Assembly (NCBI RefSeq): GCF_005281475.1
Contig: NZ_CP040106.1
Location: forward strand, 1,245,501 to 1,309,500
Length of the DNA stretch: 64,000 bases
Origin: Echinicola rosea
GTDB lineage: Bacteria; Bacteroidota; Bacteroidia; Cytophagales; Cyclobacteriaceae
Direction of reading: 5' to 3'
In this document: piece after piece, positions 10,294 through 19,526 of the stretch
Numbering within the stretch: position 1 is the first letter of the stretch
Layout: every line of letters begins with the position of its first letter
Notes under the pieces: model-generated
What the model saw: only the letters and a program-made list of their open reading frames with translations
The model's database searches: none
Told to the model about the DNA's origin: nothing
Made by a program: the position numbers and the translations under genes

Positions 10294-10351
10294 CAAGCTC
10301 AACGGCACTCGTTTGTAACGAGCTGCCACCGAGCTTGGCATTTGAAATGCC
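10294..10351. repeat. REP-like double hairpin
   Basis: A nested inverted repeat: CAAGCTC/GAGCTTG outside, GGCA/TGCC in the middle and CTCGTT/AACGAG with loop TGT at the tip (10294-10337). It is followed at once by the palindrome GGCATTT-G-AAATGCC (10337-10351). The inner hairpin has the same architecture as 15436-15463, with compensating stem changes. The rest of the guaB-pnuC gap shows nothing else clear. Confidence 0.7.
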
Positions 10352-10489
10352 CCTGCGCACGTTCAAAAAAAATTATGCTTTTCCAAATTCTTCCTACCCA
10401 GACAGTTTACAGCTTAGATTCTCGAATAGTAGTCGATTTATTCATAAGGATCGCTTTATTTTCACGCTTTTTTACTGTTATTTCGGGGC

Positions 10490-11110
10490 ATGGATTGGCA
10501 GTGGATCATCAATAGTTTTGTAGATGGACTTCAGCAAATGACTTGGCTGGAGGCTTTTGCGGTAGTTTTTGGCATTGCCAGTGTCTTTTTTTCCATGAAG
10601 GAAAATATCTGGGTCTATCCTACAGGGATCATCAGCACCTTGATTTATGTTTGGATTTGCCTACAGGTGAAGCTCTATGCGGACATGGGGATAAACGCCT
10701 ATTATTTTTCGATGTCCATTTATGGCTGGTACGTCTGGACACATCCCAAACCAGGAAAGTCCGTGCTGCCTGTGACGTGGCTCAAATGGAGGGGGTGGCT
10801 TTATACACTTTTATTACTGATCGTTTCATACGGCGTTCTATATGTGGTATTGTTACGATATACCGATAGTGATGTTCCTTATTGGGATTCGTTTACGACT
10901 TCCTCAGCCTTCGTGGGGATGTATTTGATGGCAAAGAAGAAAGTGGAAAACTGGATGGCATGGATCATTACCGACTTGGTTTCTGTTCCCCTGTATTTTT
11001 ACAAGGGGTTGATCCTGACGTCATTTCAATTTTTGTTTTTTACAGTATTGGCGGTCATAGGGCTGATCGCTTGGATAAAATCGGCAAAGAACTATGCCCA
11101 ATCAGCTTAA
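10490..11110 (+). CDS. pnuC: Nicotinamide riboside transporter PnuC
   Basis: An inner-membrane facilitator of the PnuC/SWEET-like family, 206 residues with seven hydrophobic segments. Family-typical sequence includes FAVVFGIASVFFSMKENIWVYPTGI and YFSMSIYGWYVW, with the aromatic WxxW-type residues that line the pyridine nucleoside path, and a C-terminal ITDLVSVPLYFYKGLILTSFQFLFF. Transport is expected to be driven by phosphorylation of the substrate inside the cell, and the overlapping next gene supplies a plausible kinase. No NAD or thiamine riboswitch was recognised upstream, only the REP-like hairpins. Confidence 0.93.
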   Translation: MDWQWIINSFVDGLQQMTWLEAFAVVFGIASVFFSMKENIWVYPTGIISTLIYVWICLQVKLYADMGINAYYFSMSIYGWYVWTHPKPGKSVLPVTWLKWRGWLYTLLLLIVSYGVLYVVLLRYTDSDVPYWDSFTTSSAFVGMYLMAKKKVENWMAWIITDLVSVPLYFYKGLILTSFQFLFFTVLAVIGLIAWIKSAKNYAQSA

Positions 11111-11630
11111 AAAAGTCGTCATTATTGGACCCGAATCCACTGGGAAGAGTACCCTTTCAGCGGCATTGGCGGCTCATTTTGGGGAGCCTTGGGTGGAGGA
11201 ATACGCCCGCGAGTACGTTGACCAGCTGGACAGGGACTATCGCTATGAGGACCTGTTGGAAATCGCCAAAGGCCAAATCCACTTGGAGGAACTAAGGGCG
11301 AAACAGGCGAAGAAATTGCTTTTTTGTGATACGGATCTGCACGTCATTCATGTCTGGAGTGAGCACAAATACCAGCAAACGGCTGAGTGGATCAGGGAAC
11401 AAATGGCTCGGCGGAAATATGACCTTTACCTCCTGACGGACATAGACATTCCATGGGAGGAAGACCCGCAGCGGGAATATCCTGACCCAACCATGAGGCA
11501 ATTTTTTTACGACTGGTACGATCGGTTAATGAAGGAAGTAGGTGTTCCAGTGGTAAAAATATCAGGGGACTTGAACGTACGTCTGGCCACATCGCTCCAT
11601 GCGATCCAAAAGCTATCCAAAAGCACTTAA
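11094..11630 (+). CDS. NadR-like AAA ATPase, probable ribosylnicotinamide kinase
   Basis: 178 residues with a P-loop VVIIGPESTGKSTLSAALAAHF at the N-terminus, a GxxWVEEYAREYVDQL segment, and FCDTDLHVIHVWSEHKY, all characteristic of the C-terminal kinase domain of NadR (AAA_28). The N-terminal NMN adenylyltransferase and repressor domains of enteric NadR are absent. The start overlaps the end of pnuC by 17 bases, so the two genes should be translationally coupled. The pair would import nicotinamide riboside and trap it as NMN (family knowledge plus context). Confidence 0.88.
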   Translation: MPNQLKKVVIIGPESTGKSTLSAALAAHFGEPWVEEYAREYVDQLDRDYRYEDLLEIAKGQIHLEELRAKQAKKLLFCDTDLHVIHVWSEHKYQQTAEWIREQMARRKYDLYLLTDIDIPWEEDPQREYPDPTMRQFFYDWYDRLMKEVGVPVVKISGDLNVRLATSLHAIQKLSKST

Positions 11631-11939
11631 CTCGGTTAATATAATGTGGTTAAAAACGCTAATTACATCATAGCGCACGCAGCGACAGCAGCGGAAAGCA
11701 ATTTCGTCTCCCAGACACGGGACTGCCTCGTCGTTACTCCCTGCCTGAGCAGACCATAGCCGTCAGCCTAACGTCTGTAAACCTAGCTTTTATTGATGTC
11801 CAGACTATTGACAAATGGCCCGGGGGGATTTTAAATGCCCACTATCTCGGTTCCAGATTTGTAATCTTGAACATTACAAATCTCCAACAACTAAGTCCAG
11901 GTATTTGGATTGCGAATTTGGTGCGCAATGGAGCAACAG
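11631..11939. other. Intergenic segment with a perfect hairpin
   Basis: No gene seen. AGATTTGTAAT at 11855-11865 and ATTACAAATCT at 11873-11883 form a perfect 11-bp stem with a 7-base loop. A degenerate GATTTTAAATGCCC palindrome lies at 11827-11840. The hairpins resemble other short palindromes of this window. The segment is the convergent gap between the NadR-like gene and the next minus-strand gene. Confidence 0.55.
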
Positions 11940-12995
11940 TTAAGGTGCAATCTGTAAATTTTTCAGGAAATTGACCAGTGCAATCTGACCATCCGGATCA
12001 GCATCCCATTTTGGGCCGATATAGAGTTCATTTCTTACCAAGAACTTAATATAATACTTGACTACAATCCTGTCCGGATTGTTAAGGCCTGAAGGATTAA
12101 GTCCCATGCTTTCCATCAAATCTGCTTCCCTGCCTTCTACCCGTGTAAGGACAAACTGGATACGATCATCGATTAACTGATCATCAGAACGGATTTCGGT
12201 AAGGAATTCCGTTTGATGTGGATAATATTGGTCAAAAATACGCTCCAAATTGGCTTTTTCTGCCTTTTGGGCTGCTAGCGCTTCCTCTTCGGATTTGCCA
12301 TACAGGTCGTAGCGGTACCTGGTGAGCAGTGCCGTTTCCCCACTGGCTCCCGATAAGGGGATGCCCAATTTGAAAATATCCAGGTTTAGCGGATTTTTGG
12401 CCACAAAACGTGCAGAAACCGGAATACTGCTTGCTGCAGTGCTGTTGGCAGATTGCTGACCGCCGACAAGTGGTGGTAAGAATGTAGGTACATCCAGCGG
12501 CATCAGGTTTTTACTACGCCTACCTTTTCCTGCTGCGATCAAGCTTTCTTTTAGTGTTTTGATATCGCCTGAATGTAAACTCCAGGGGCTTGTAGGATTG
12601 ATAATACTTTCATTTCCTGAATATTCCAAGATATTCGTATAAAAATCACCGTTGCTGGTACGCGTAATGATGAGGATATTTCTAATTAGCCGTTGGCTAA
12701 AAGTGCTGGCATAGGCACGTTGTATCTCCTCAGAGAGGGTGACTTCTTCCAATTCATAATAGGCTACTGGATCACCACCGGCTTCTACCACAGCAGGATG
12801 AACCTCTTTTGCGATGCCTTCCCACTGCATGATGGGGCGAGCCCCCGGCGCATTGGAGATAAATACTATGGTCTTTCCATCCAAAAACTGCGGGGGAAGC
12901 TGACTTTGGCAGAATGTTTGAACTGGTACCAAAAAAGCGGAAATCAGGATCAAAAAGGACTTTACGGACAGCGCCAATATTTCATTATATTGCAT
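11940..12995 (-). CDS. Secreted protein of unknown function
   Basis: Family not recognised. The frame is open to 13085, but the ATG at 12995 gives a clear signal peptide (MQYNEILALSVKSFLILISAFL, cleavage near FCQS-Q), so a periplasmic or secreted protein of about 351 residues is predicted. The mature part begins with a beta-type segment FLDGKTIVFISNAPGARP, has a low-complexity stretch near GGQQSANSTAASSIPVSA, and ends with a helical Glu/Ala/Lys-rich region and YYIKFLVRNELYIGPKWD. It is divergent from the M28 peptidase gene with about 130 bases between starts. Confidence 0.7.
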   Translation of the reverse strand: MQYNEILALSVKSFLILISAFLVPVQTFCQSQLPPQFLDGKTIVFISNAPGARPIMQWEGIAKEVHPAVVEAGGDPVAYYELEEVTLSEEIQRAYASTFSQRLIRNILIITRTSNGDFYTNILEYSGNESIINPTSPWSLHSGDIKTLKESLIAAGKGRRSKNLMPLDVPTFLPPLVGGQQSANSTAASSIPVSARFVAKNPLNLDIFKLGIPLSGASGETALLTRYRYDLYGKSEEEALAAQKAEKANLERIFDQYYPHQTEFLTEIRSDDQLIDDRIQFVLTRVEGREADLMESMGLNPSGLNNPDRIVVKYYIKFLVRNELYIGPKWDADPDGQIALVNFLKNLQIAP

Positions 12996-13128
12996 GAAAT
13001 GTATCCTTGATTGTATGAGCATATTTGTCAGCAAGTGTACTTTTGTCAAATTCATGGAAGCTTCATCAGCGTTTGTTCTTTCCAAAAGACTAAATTAGTA
13101 TTTTCATTGATATACTTTATCCATAGTT

Positions 13129-14037
13129 ATGCATAATCCCTTGAGAATGCCAAAAATCATCATTTTCATGCTCTTTATCCTCAGCCCTTTGTGCGTGTCC
13201 GGCCAGAGAATCGACCGCTCACAGCTGATGGAGGATTTCCAGTTTCTGGCTTCCGATGCCCTGGCAGGAAGGGCGCCGCTGACCGAAGGTAGCATGAAAG
13301 CCCGTACACTGATCAGGAGCCGTTTCGATGCGCTGGGCATGACCAGCCAATATGATGATTTTACCCAGTTTTTTAGCTTTGGCGATAATAAAAAGATTGA
13401 AAATGCGGCCAATATAGTAGGGTTTATTCCTGGCACCGTTTCGGAAAAAATCATCGTGATCACCGCTCATTATGATCATTTGGGTGTAATAGACGGTAAA
13501 ATCTACAACGGCGCCGATGACAATGCTTCTGGAACCGCTGCACTCTTGGCAATGGCGGCGTACTTTTCCGAAAACAGACCCGCACACTCCATGATCTTTG
13601 CTGCTTTGGATGCGGAGGAAATGGGCCTACAAGGCGCCAAAGCTTTGGTGAGGGATTTTCCTTTTCCACTGGACCAGATCATCTTAAATGTAAACATGGA
13701 CATGGTCAGTAGAAGCGATAAGAATGAAATTTTCGCTTGCGGGACGCATCATTACCCAAAGCTCAAACCGATGCTGGAGGAAGCAGCCGATGATTCCAAA
13801 GTCAATTTAAAATTTGGCCATGACCTTCCCGACACAGGCCATGATGATTGGACCAGTGCTTCTGATCATGCTCCTTTCCATGCCAAAGGGATCCCATTTG
13901 TCTATTTTGGCGTGGAGGATCATCCCGATTACCATAGGGATACCGACACATTCGATAAGGTAAACCAGGACTTTTATTTTCAGGTGGTCCAATTGATCAT
14001 CAATAGTGTCCTTAAAATGGATGAAGGGATAATTTAA
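13129..14037 (+). CDS. M28-family metallopeptidase, secreted
   Basis: A zinc aminopeptidase of 302 residues with an N-terminal signal peptide (hydrophobic segment after MPKIIIF, cleavage near VSG-Q). The five metal ligands of the M28 fold are visible in order: His in ITAHYDHLG, Asp in NGADDNASG, the Glu pair in DAEEMGLQG, Asp in VNMDMVSR and His in SASDHAPF-type sequence near the C-terminus (TSASDHAPFHAKGIPFVYFG). It should cleave N-terminal residues of peptides outside the cytoplasm. Start could be the ATG at 13129 or that at 13147. Confidence 0.93.
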   Translation: MHNPLRMPKIIIFMLFILSPLCVSGQRIDRSQLMEDFQFLASDALAGRAPLTEGSMKARTLIRSRFDALGMTSQYDDFTQFFSFGDNKKIENAANIVGFIPGTVSEKIIVITAHYDHLGVIDGKIYNGADDNASGTAALLAMAAYFSENRPAHSMIFAALDAEEMGLQGAKALVRDFPFPLDQIILNVNMDMVSRSDKNEIFACGTHHYPKLKPMLEEAADDSKVNLKFGHDLPDTGHDDWTSASDHAPFHAKGIPFVYFGVEDHPDYHRDTDTFDKVNQDFYFQVVQLIINSVLKMDEGII

Positions 14038-14106
14038 AATTTTTAATAATTAATACTGCTTAATTTAATATATTAACGATTAGTTTATTACTAATCGTTT
14101 TTTTTT

Positions 14107-15216
14107 ATGGTTAAACAGCGCATACTTGCCTTAGACGTATTCCGTGGCATCACCATATTTGCCATGATTCTGGTCAATAATCCCGGCTCATGGTCCCATG
14201 TTTATGCTCCTATGCTGCATGCAAAGTGGCACGGATGCACGCCCACTGACTTGATATTTCCCTTTTTCCTGTTTATCGTTGGAGTGGCCATAGAGCTATC
14301 CTTGGGTGGACAGCTCCGGAAGGGACAAGCAAAAAGAACACTTGTCAAAAAATCACTGATCAGGTCGCTTAAGTTAATTGGGCTTGGTTTGTTACTGACT
14401 GCTTTCCCCTATTTCGACTTTGCCAATCTTCGATTTCCTGGTGTCTTGCAGCGGATTGGCATTGTGTATTTTATCAGTACATTGATGTACCTTTATTGGT
14501 CGCCTCGGACACTGGTCATCGCTTCAAGTGCGATTCTAGTGGGATATTGGCTGTGCATGACCTTGATTCCTGTACCTGGAATTGGCCCAGCAAACCTTGA
14601 TCCGGGGACGAATCTCGCGGCTTGGATCGATCAACAAATACTTACGGGCCACATGTGGTCCCAGACCAAAACATGGGATCCTGAAGGGCTTTTTTCTACT
14701 TTGCCTGCCATTGTTACTTGCCTTCTTGGCGTAGCCTGCGGAAAAGTCCTCACCGGATACAGTAATCATCAAGAACGACTGACAAAATGGGGACTGTCAG
14801 GTGTGGCCTTGCTTATCGCTGGTGTGCTGTGGTCGCTGGTATTTCCGATGAACAAGGCCTTATGGACCAGTTCTTTTGTACTTTACACCGCAGGCTGGGC
14901 ATTTTTGGGATTAGCGGCCTGTTATTGGATTTTGGATGTCCAGGGTTGGAAAAAATGGTCCGTGCCTTTCGTTATTTATGGGATGAATGCCATTACGGTG
15001 TTTTTCCTCTCAGGCGTTATTGCCAAACTATTTGGACTGATAAAGGTTAGCTGGGAAGGAGAAGCCGTTAGTGTTATGTTTTTCTTGCAAGAAGCCCTTT
15101 TCAACGGTTGGCTTGCGCCAAAAAATGCCTCACTTGCCGGAGCCATTCTGATGATGGTCATCCTGTTTATTCCTGCATATTTGATGTGGAAAAGGAATAT
15201 TGTGATAAAGGTTTAG
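14107..15216 (+). CDS. HGSNAT-like membrane acyltransferase (DUF5009 type)
   Basis: An integral membrane protein of 369 residues with about ten helices. The N-terminus RILALDVFRGITIFAMILVNNPGSW and the following HAKWHGCTPTDLIFPFFLFIVGVA are the hallmark of the heparan-alpha-glucosaminide N-acetyltransferase/NagX family, where the histidine of the WHG motif is linked to transmembrane acetyl transfer. The rest shows repeated membrane helices and a conserved YGMNAITVFFLSG segment. In Bacteroidota such genes are often tied to amino-sugar use (family knowledge); no sugar genes adjoin it here. Confidence 0.87.
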   Translation: MVKQRILALDVFRGITIFAMILVNNPGSWSHVYAPMLHAKWHGCTPTDLIFPFFLFIVGVAIELSLGGQLRKGQAKRTLVKKSLIRSLKLIGLGLLLTAFPYFDFANLRFPGVLQRIGIVYFISTLMYLYWSPRTLVIASSAILVGYWLCMTLIPVPGIGPANLDPGTNLAAWIDQQILTGHMWSQTKTWDPEGLFSTLPAIVTCLLGVACGKVLTGYSNHQERLTKWGLSGVALLIAGVLWSLVFPMNKALWTSSFVLYTAGWAFLGLAACYWILDVQGWKKWSVPFVIYGMNAITVFFLSGVIAKLFGLIKVSWEGEAVSVMFFLQEALFNGWLAPKNASLAGAILMMVILFIPAYLMWKRNIVIKV

Positions 15217-15683
15217 CGGTTTGGAAGTGTTATGGGATCAAGCAGGGAAATCGCTGTAAACCCCATGGAGTTATTTAATTCAGGCAAAAAGCGTCAGACC
15301 GGGCGGAGTCGAGGTCCAACGTCTAGCCTTTGACTCCGCTCAGACTGACATCTTTCTAACCTGAGCTCGACTTAATTTTAGTATTAAAAGCGTCATCGCG
15401 AACCCTTTCAAGGAGGATGTGGGTTGAAAAAGGGTGTGGCAACTCGCCGCGGCGAGCTGCCACGGCTTCCACCCGCTCAGGCCTACCTCTAAGCCTCGCA
15501 GTGACGATTTTATAATCGAACTGAGGTTTCTACTATAAGTTTAAAAGTGATTTCCCTGAGGGATTAAATAGTTTTCAATAACTAGGAATTTGTCTTTACG
15601 AGCGGTAAAAGCGAAAATTTGGATGCTGGGCTGTGCTTCACCACGTGTCGTAACCTTTTTATCGCATATTCAAAATAGTCCGT
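15217..15683. repeat. Intergenic segment with REP-like inverted repeats
   Basis: No gene seen. Three imperfect palindromes occur. First, GTCAG-to-GCGGAGTC at 15293-15310 pairs with GACTCCGC-to-CTGAC at 15332-15349 (15 of 18 bases). Second, CGTCATCGCGA at 15391-15401 pairs with TCGCAGTGACG at 15496-15506. Third, lying inside the second, is a near-perfect hairpin GTGGCA-a-CTCGCC-gc-GGCGAG-c-TGCCAC at 15436-15463. The first resembles the TGAGCGGAGTCGAAG sequence also seen at 51490. Confidence 0.65.
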
Positions 15684-16844
15684 TTATTCTGTCCAACTCA
15701 TCGGGTACTCTTTATCCACAAACTGGAGGGCATCTTGGGTCAGCTGAAGGGGGCTGAAGGTATCGAGCATCACAGCGGTTTCTTCCGTTTTGGTAGCGCC
15801 GATGCTTTTTTCGACCATGCCCGGATGTGGGCCGTGGGGAAGCCCGCCCATGTGGAGTGTAAAAGAACCTCTTTGAATGCCTTTTCTGCTCATAAACTCC
15901 CCATCCACATAATAAAGCACTTCATCCGAGTCGATGTTGGAGTGATTGTAGGGGGCGGGAATGGACAGTGGATGGTAATCAAACAGCCTGGGGACAAATG
16001 AACAAATCACAAAACCGGCAGACTGAAACGTTTGATGCACGGGTGGTGGCTGGTGAATGCGACCTGTAATAGGTTCAAAATCATGGATACTCAGGGCATA
16101 GGGGTAGAGGTATCCGTCCCAGCCTACGACATCTAGCGGACTATGTTCATAATGATAGGGATATAAGCGTCCCTGCTTTTTGATGTGTACGGTATAATGC
16201 TCCTTTTCCTGTTCAAGGACAAGCTTATCCGGCACCTTGATGTCTCGCTCACAATACGGGGAGTGTTCCAATAATTGACCAACTTCATTGCGGTACCTAC
16301 GGACAGTCTCTATTGGGCTGGCGGCTTCAATGACCAGCAGTTTCACTTTTCCTTGTTGCCAATCAAATCGGTAAATGGTCGTTCTGGGAATCACCACATA
16401 ATCACCGGCTGTTACCTTTAAACGCCCAAATTGTGACAAGAGCGTTCCTGTACCTTCATGGACAAAAACCACTTCATCCCCATCGGCATTTTTGAAATAA
16501 TCGTCCATTTTTGTGGTTTGGGGAATACAGAGCCCCATCATCACATCCGGATTTTTGAGCAGCATCTTGCGGGCAGTCAAGTAATCCCGACCGGTGAATT
16601 CCACATTTGAGGTATTGAGGTGGGTTTGTGTCAAGCCATAGTCATCGGCGATTTCCCAAGAGTAGATTTTCGGCTTACCTATTGAGGCTACACGGTTAGG
16701 GTTGTGGATATGGTACATGGTAGAATATATGCCCGAAAAGCCTTTGGAGCTTACGAGTTCTTCTTTGTATAGGCTGCCGTCAGGCTGACGAAATTGGGTA
16801 TGCCTTTTTGGGGGAATTTCACCAAGACGATGATAAAATGCCAT
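15684..16844 (-). CDS. hmgA: Homogentisate 1,2-dioxygenase
   Basis: Fe(II) ring-cleaving dioxygenase of tyrosine/phenylalanine breakdown, converting homogentisate to maleylacetoacetate. 386 residues, within the range of bacterial members. The cupin active-site segment SFTLHMGGLPHGPHPGMVEKSIG carries the expected metal-binding His and Glu residues, and the N-terminal half has YHRLGEIPPKRHTQFRQPDGSLYKEELVSSKGFSG, typical of the family. None of the other genes of the pathway are adjacent, so it stands alone here. Gene symbol given from family resemblance. Confidence 0.9.
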   Translation of the reverse strand: MAFYHRLGEIPPKRHTQFRQPDGSLYKEELVSSKGFSGIYSTMYHIHNPNRVASIGKPKIYSWEIADDYGLTQTHLNTSNVEFTGRDYLTARKMLLKNPDVMMGLCIPQTTKMDDYFKNADGDEVVFVHEGTGTLLSQFGRLKVTAGDYVVIPRTTIYRFDWQQGKVKLLVIEAASPIETVRRYRNEVGQLLEHSPYCERDIKVPDKLVLEQEKEHYTVHIKKQGRLYPYHYEHSPLDVVGWDGYLYPYALSIHDFEPITGRIHQPPPVHQTFQSAGFVICSFVPRLFDYHPLSIPAPYNHSNIDSDEVLYYVDGEFMSRKGIQRGSFTLHMGGLPHGPHPGMVEKSIGATKTEETAVMLDTFSPLQLTQDALQFVDKEYPMSWTE

Positions 16845-17030
16845 AGTTTTTTGGGTTTATATCTCTATTTACAATTTACAAAAAATTGATCACGTCCTTT
16901 AGCTTGGGGACGGATTTTATCGGTTCTCGACCGCTTATGTAATTTACCACATAAATCAGGGTACGATTCCGAACAAAATTTCCATTTTGATGCTTCTTCT
17001 ATTCCTGATTATCTGGTTAAATTTACTTTT

Positions 17031-19289
17031 ATGAGACGTATAATTTCCACTTGCTGCCTGCTATTGGTCAGTTTTTTTCCATTTACCGTTGTCGCACAGA
17101 CATCCATTTTGCTTATCGATGCCGAAAGCGGTGATCCCATTCCTTCGGTGATTGCCCAAGTGGATAATAGTGGACGCCATCTTTCCGATGAAAGGGGGCA
17201 ACTATCCTTGGAATTGTCTGCAAAAACTGATGCGCTGTTTTCGCATATTGCTTATGAAACCAAACGGGCAGTCCTTGCTCCTGATCGTGCCGTAACCATA
17301 GAGATGGTAAAAAAGACCAATAGTCTTTCCGAGGTGACCATTACCTCTTTCGAATCGGAACGGGGACTCATGGAGCAAGCTGCTGCGGTCAGCAAGGTGG
17401 ATGAAGCAGACCTCAACCGCTTCAATGAAACCTCCATTGTCAATGCGTTTAACACCAAACCGGGGATTCGGCTAGAAGAGCGGGCACCGGGGAGTTATCG
17501 GGTATCCATCCGGGGAAGTTCGCTCCGCGCTCCTTTTGGTGTACGGAACGTAAAAATTTACTGGGACGGCATTCCGTTTACGGCTCCAGACGGTACTACC
17601 GCCCTCAACCTACTGGACCTTACCAATATCCAAGGAGCAGAGGTGATCAAAGGTCCCGCAGGAAGTATCTATGGTGCCGGAAATGGCGGGGTGATTTCCT
17701 TTACCCCCGGTAAGGTCACCCAAAACAAGGCGGAAGCCTCTGTGATGGGTGGAAGCTACGGCCTCCTTAAATACCGCGTAGGAGTGGACCAGACACTGGA
17801 GAACGGTAGTTTTTCGGCCAGCTATGTAAAGCAGCAATCTGATGGTTACCGTGATCACAGCGCATTGGACAGGCAAGTGTTTCAGTTGCAGGGGAGTTTT
17901 GAGCCATCTGACCGGCAGCAAATTACCACTAAGCTGCTTTACTCGGACTTGTTTTATGAAATTCCCGGCGGCTTGACTGCGGAGCAAGTGGCTGAAAATC
18001 CCCGACAAGCCCGACCGGGTTCTGCTGAGCAAAATGCGTCCATTAAGCAAAAATCCCTCTATGGGACCTTCGTTCATGATTATGAATTTAATGACCACTG
18101 GAGCAATCACACCACGGTATATATTCAAACCACGGATTTCGAAAACCCATTTAACCTTGACTACAAAAAGGAAACGCAGTATGGATATGGAGCGAGGACC
18201 AAGTTTACATTGAACGATCAGTGGGGGGCATTTCCGGTGCGGCTACTCTTTGGTGGAGAATACCAATTTGCCAATACCAGTGCGCAGAATTTTGGCAATC
18301 GCAATGGCCAGGCAGATACCATACGCTTTGCGGATGATCTGATCACGACACAAGGATTCCTGTTTCAGCAAATAGAGGTCAATTGGACGCCTACTTTGCT
18401 GATGACCTTAGGCGTAAGTGAGAATTTTTCACAGTATGATATCAATAGGACTGTGGATGCCAGTGCCGGCGATCCGTATGCCGCTACACGTACATTTGAC
18501 CCAGTGGTCGTGCCCAGAATCGGCCTTTCCGGGCAATTGACGGAGTATTCTGCTGTTTATGGTAGCCTCAGCTCAGGATTTTCTCCACCGACCATCGACG
18601 AAGTGCGGACCAATGAAGGCAGCATCAACCTGGGCTTAAAGGCTGAAAGGGGAGTCAATTACGAAATCGGCTATCGTGGGGAATATTTGGGAGGAAAGGT
18701 GCAGCTGGATGCCAGCGCTTTTTTCTTTAAGTTGGACGAAACGATCACCACCTATACCAATGAGCAAGGGGTGGTCCTTTTCCGTAATGCGGGTGCTACT
18801 GACCAGAAAGGCATTGAAGCGCAACTGGATTATTTTTTGGTCAGTAATCCTGTCGGACTGATTCAGGAACTCAAAGTGGGCCATGCGTATTCTTATCATC
18901 ACTTTCGCTTTAAGGATTATGTGAATGACGGAGAGGATTTTTCGGGAAATGCCCTTACAGGGGTGCCGCAAAACAACTTGGTCAATAAACTGGACCTTAT
19001 TTCCCGGACGGGCATTTACCTGAACCTCACCTATCAGTGGGTGGATGAAATCCCACTTACCGATGACAATACCGTGATGCAGGATCCCTATCAGTTGATG
19101 AATGTACGCCTGGGATGGCGCAAAAACTTCGGCACTGCGTGGCAACTGGAGTTGTTTGGTGGAGTGGATAACTTGCTGAACGAATCATATAGCCTTGGAA
19201 ATGACCTCAATGCTTTTGGCGGACGCTACTACCAACCTGCAATGGACCGAAACTACTATGGGGGTGTCAAAGTGAAAATGAGGTATTGA
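17031..19289 (+). CDS. TonB-dependent outer-membrane receptor
   Basis: 752 residues: signal peptide (MRRIISTCCLLLVSFFPFTVVAQ), a carboxypeptidase-regulatory-like beta-sandwich (about 24-95), a plug domain (about 110-225, with FNTKPGIRLEERAPGSYRVSIRGSSLRAPFG and VIKGPAGSIYGAGNGGVISF) and a 22-strand barrel ending in an aromatic strand (VKVKMRY). The plug/barrel pattern resembles siderophore-type receptors (FecA/FhuE-like) more than SusC, and no SusD gene follows. The ligand is unknown. It is transcribed in the same direction as the S9 peptidase gene about 240 bases downstream, with no obvious operon link. Confidence 0.92.
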   Translation: MRRIISTCCLLLVSFFPFTVVAQTSILLIDAESGDPIPSVIAQVDNSGRHLSDERGQLSLELSAKTDALFSHIAYETKRAVLAPDRAVTIEMVKKTNSLSEVTITSFESERGLMEQAAAVSKVDEADLNRFNETSIVNAFNTKPGIRLEERAPGSYRVSIRGSSLRAPFGVRNVKIYWDGIPFTAPDGTTALNLLDLTNIQGAEVIKGPAGSIYGAGNGGVISFTPGKVTQNKAEASVMGGSYGLLKYRVGVDQTLENGSFSASYVKQQSDGYRDHSALDRQVFQLQGSFEPSDRQQITTKLLYSDLFYEIPGGLTAEQVAENPRQARPGSAEQNASIKQKSLYGTFVHDYEFNDHWSNHTTVYIQTTDFENPFNLDYKKETQYGYGARTKFTLNDQWGAFPVRLLFGGEYQFANTSAQNFGNRNGQADTIRFADDLITTQGFLFQQIEVNWTPTLLMTLGVSENFSQYDINRTVDASAGDPYAATRTFDPVVVPRIGLSGQLTEYSAVYGSLSSGFSPPTIDEVRTNEGSINLGLKAERGVNYEIGYRGEYLGGKVQLDASAFFFKLDETITTYTNEQGVVLFRNAGATDQKGIEAQLDYFLVSNPVGLIQELKVGHAYSYHHFRFKDYVNDGEDFSGNALTGVPQNNLVNKLDLISRTGIYLNLTYQWVDEIPLTDDNTVMQDPYQLMNVRLGWRKNFGTAWQLELFGGVDNLLNESYSLGNDLNAFGGRYYQPAMDRNYYGGVKVKMRY

Positions 19290-19526
19290 GATGGGGAATG
19301 ACCCTATTTAGGTACGAGGTATGCTGGTAAAGTACCTGACTTATATTCATGCCAAACACCAACCTAGCATTATCACCATATTGACCATTGATGATACATG
19401 CTTAACAAATAGCCTTCCGATGTCAATCATAAAAGGGAAATTACCTGATTATGCTTATTTTTAGATTGATCTTCATGCCTTTTCAAAGAAAATGAAGCTG
19501 TACCCAATCATAATGAAGTGAACACG

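Noticed and set aside
10286..10489. NAD or thiamine riboswitch upstream of pnuC
   Set aside because: The structure found is a simple nested hairpin shared with an unrelated intergenic region; none of the conserved riboswitch core sequences was recognised.
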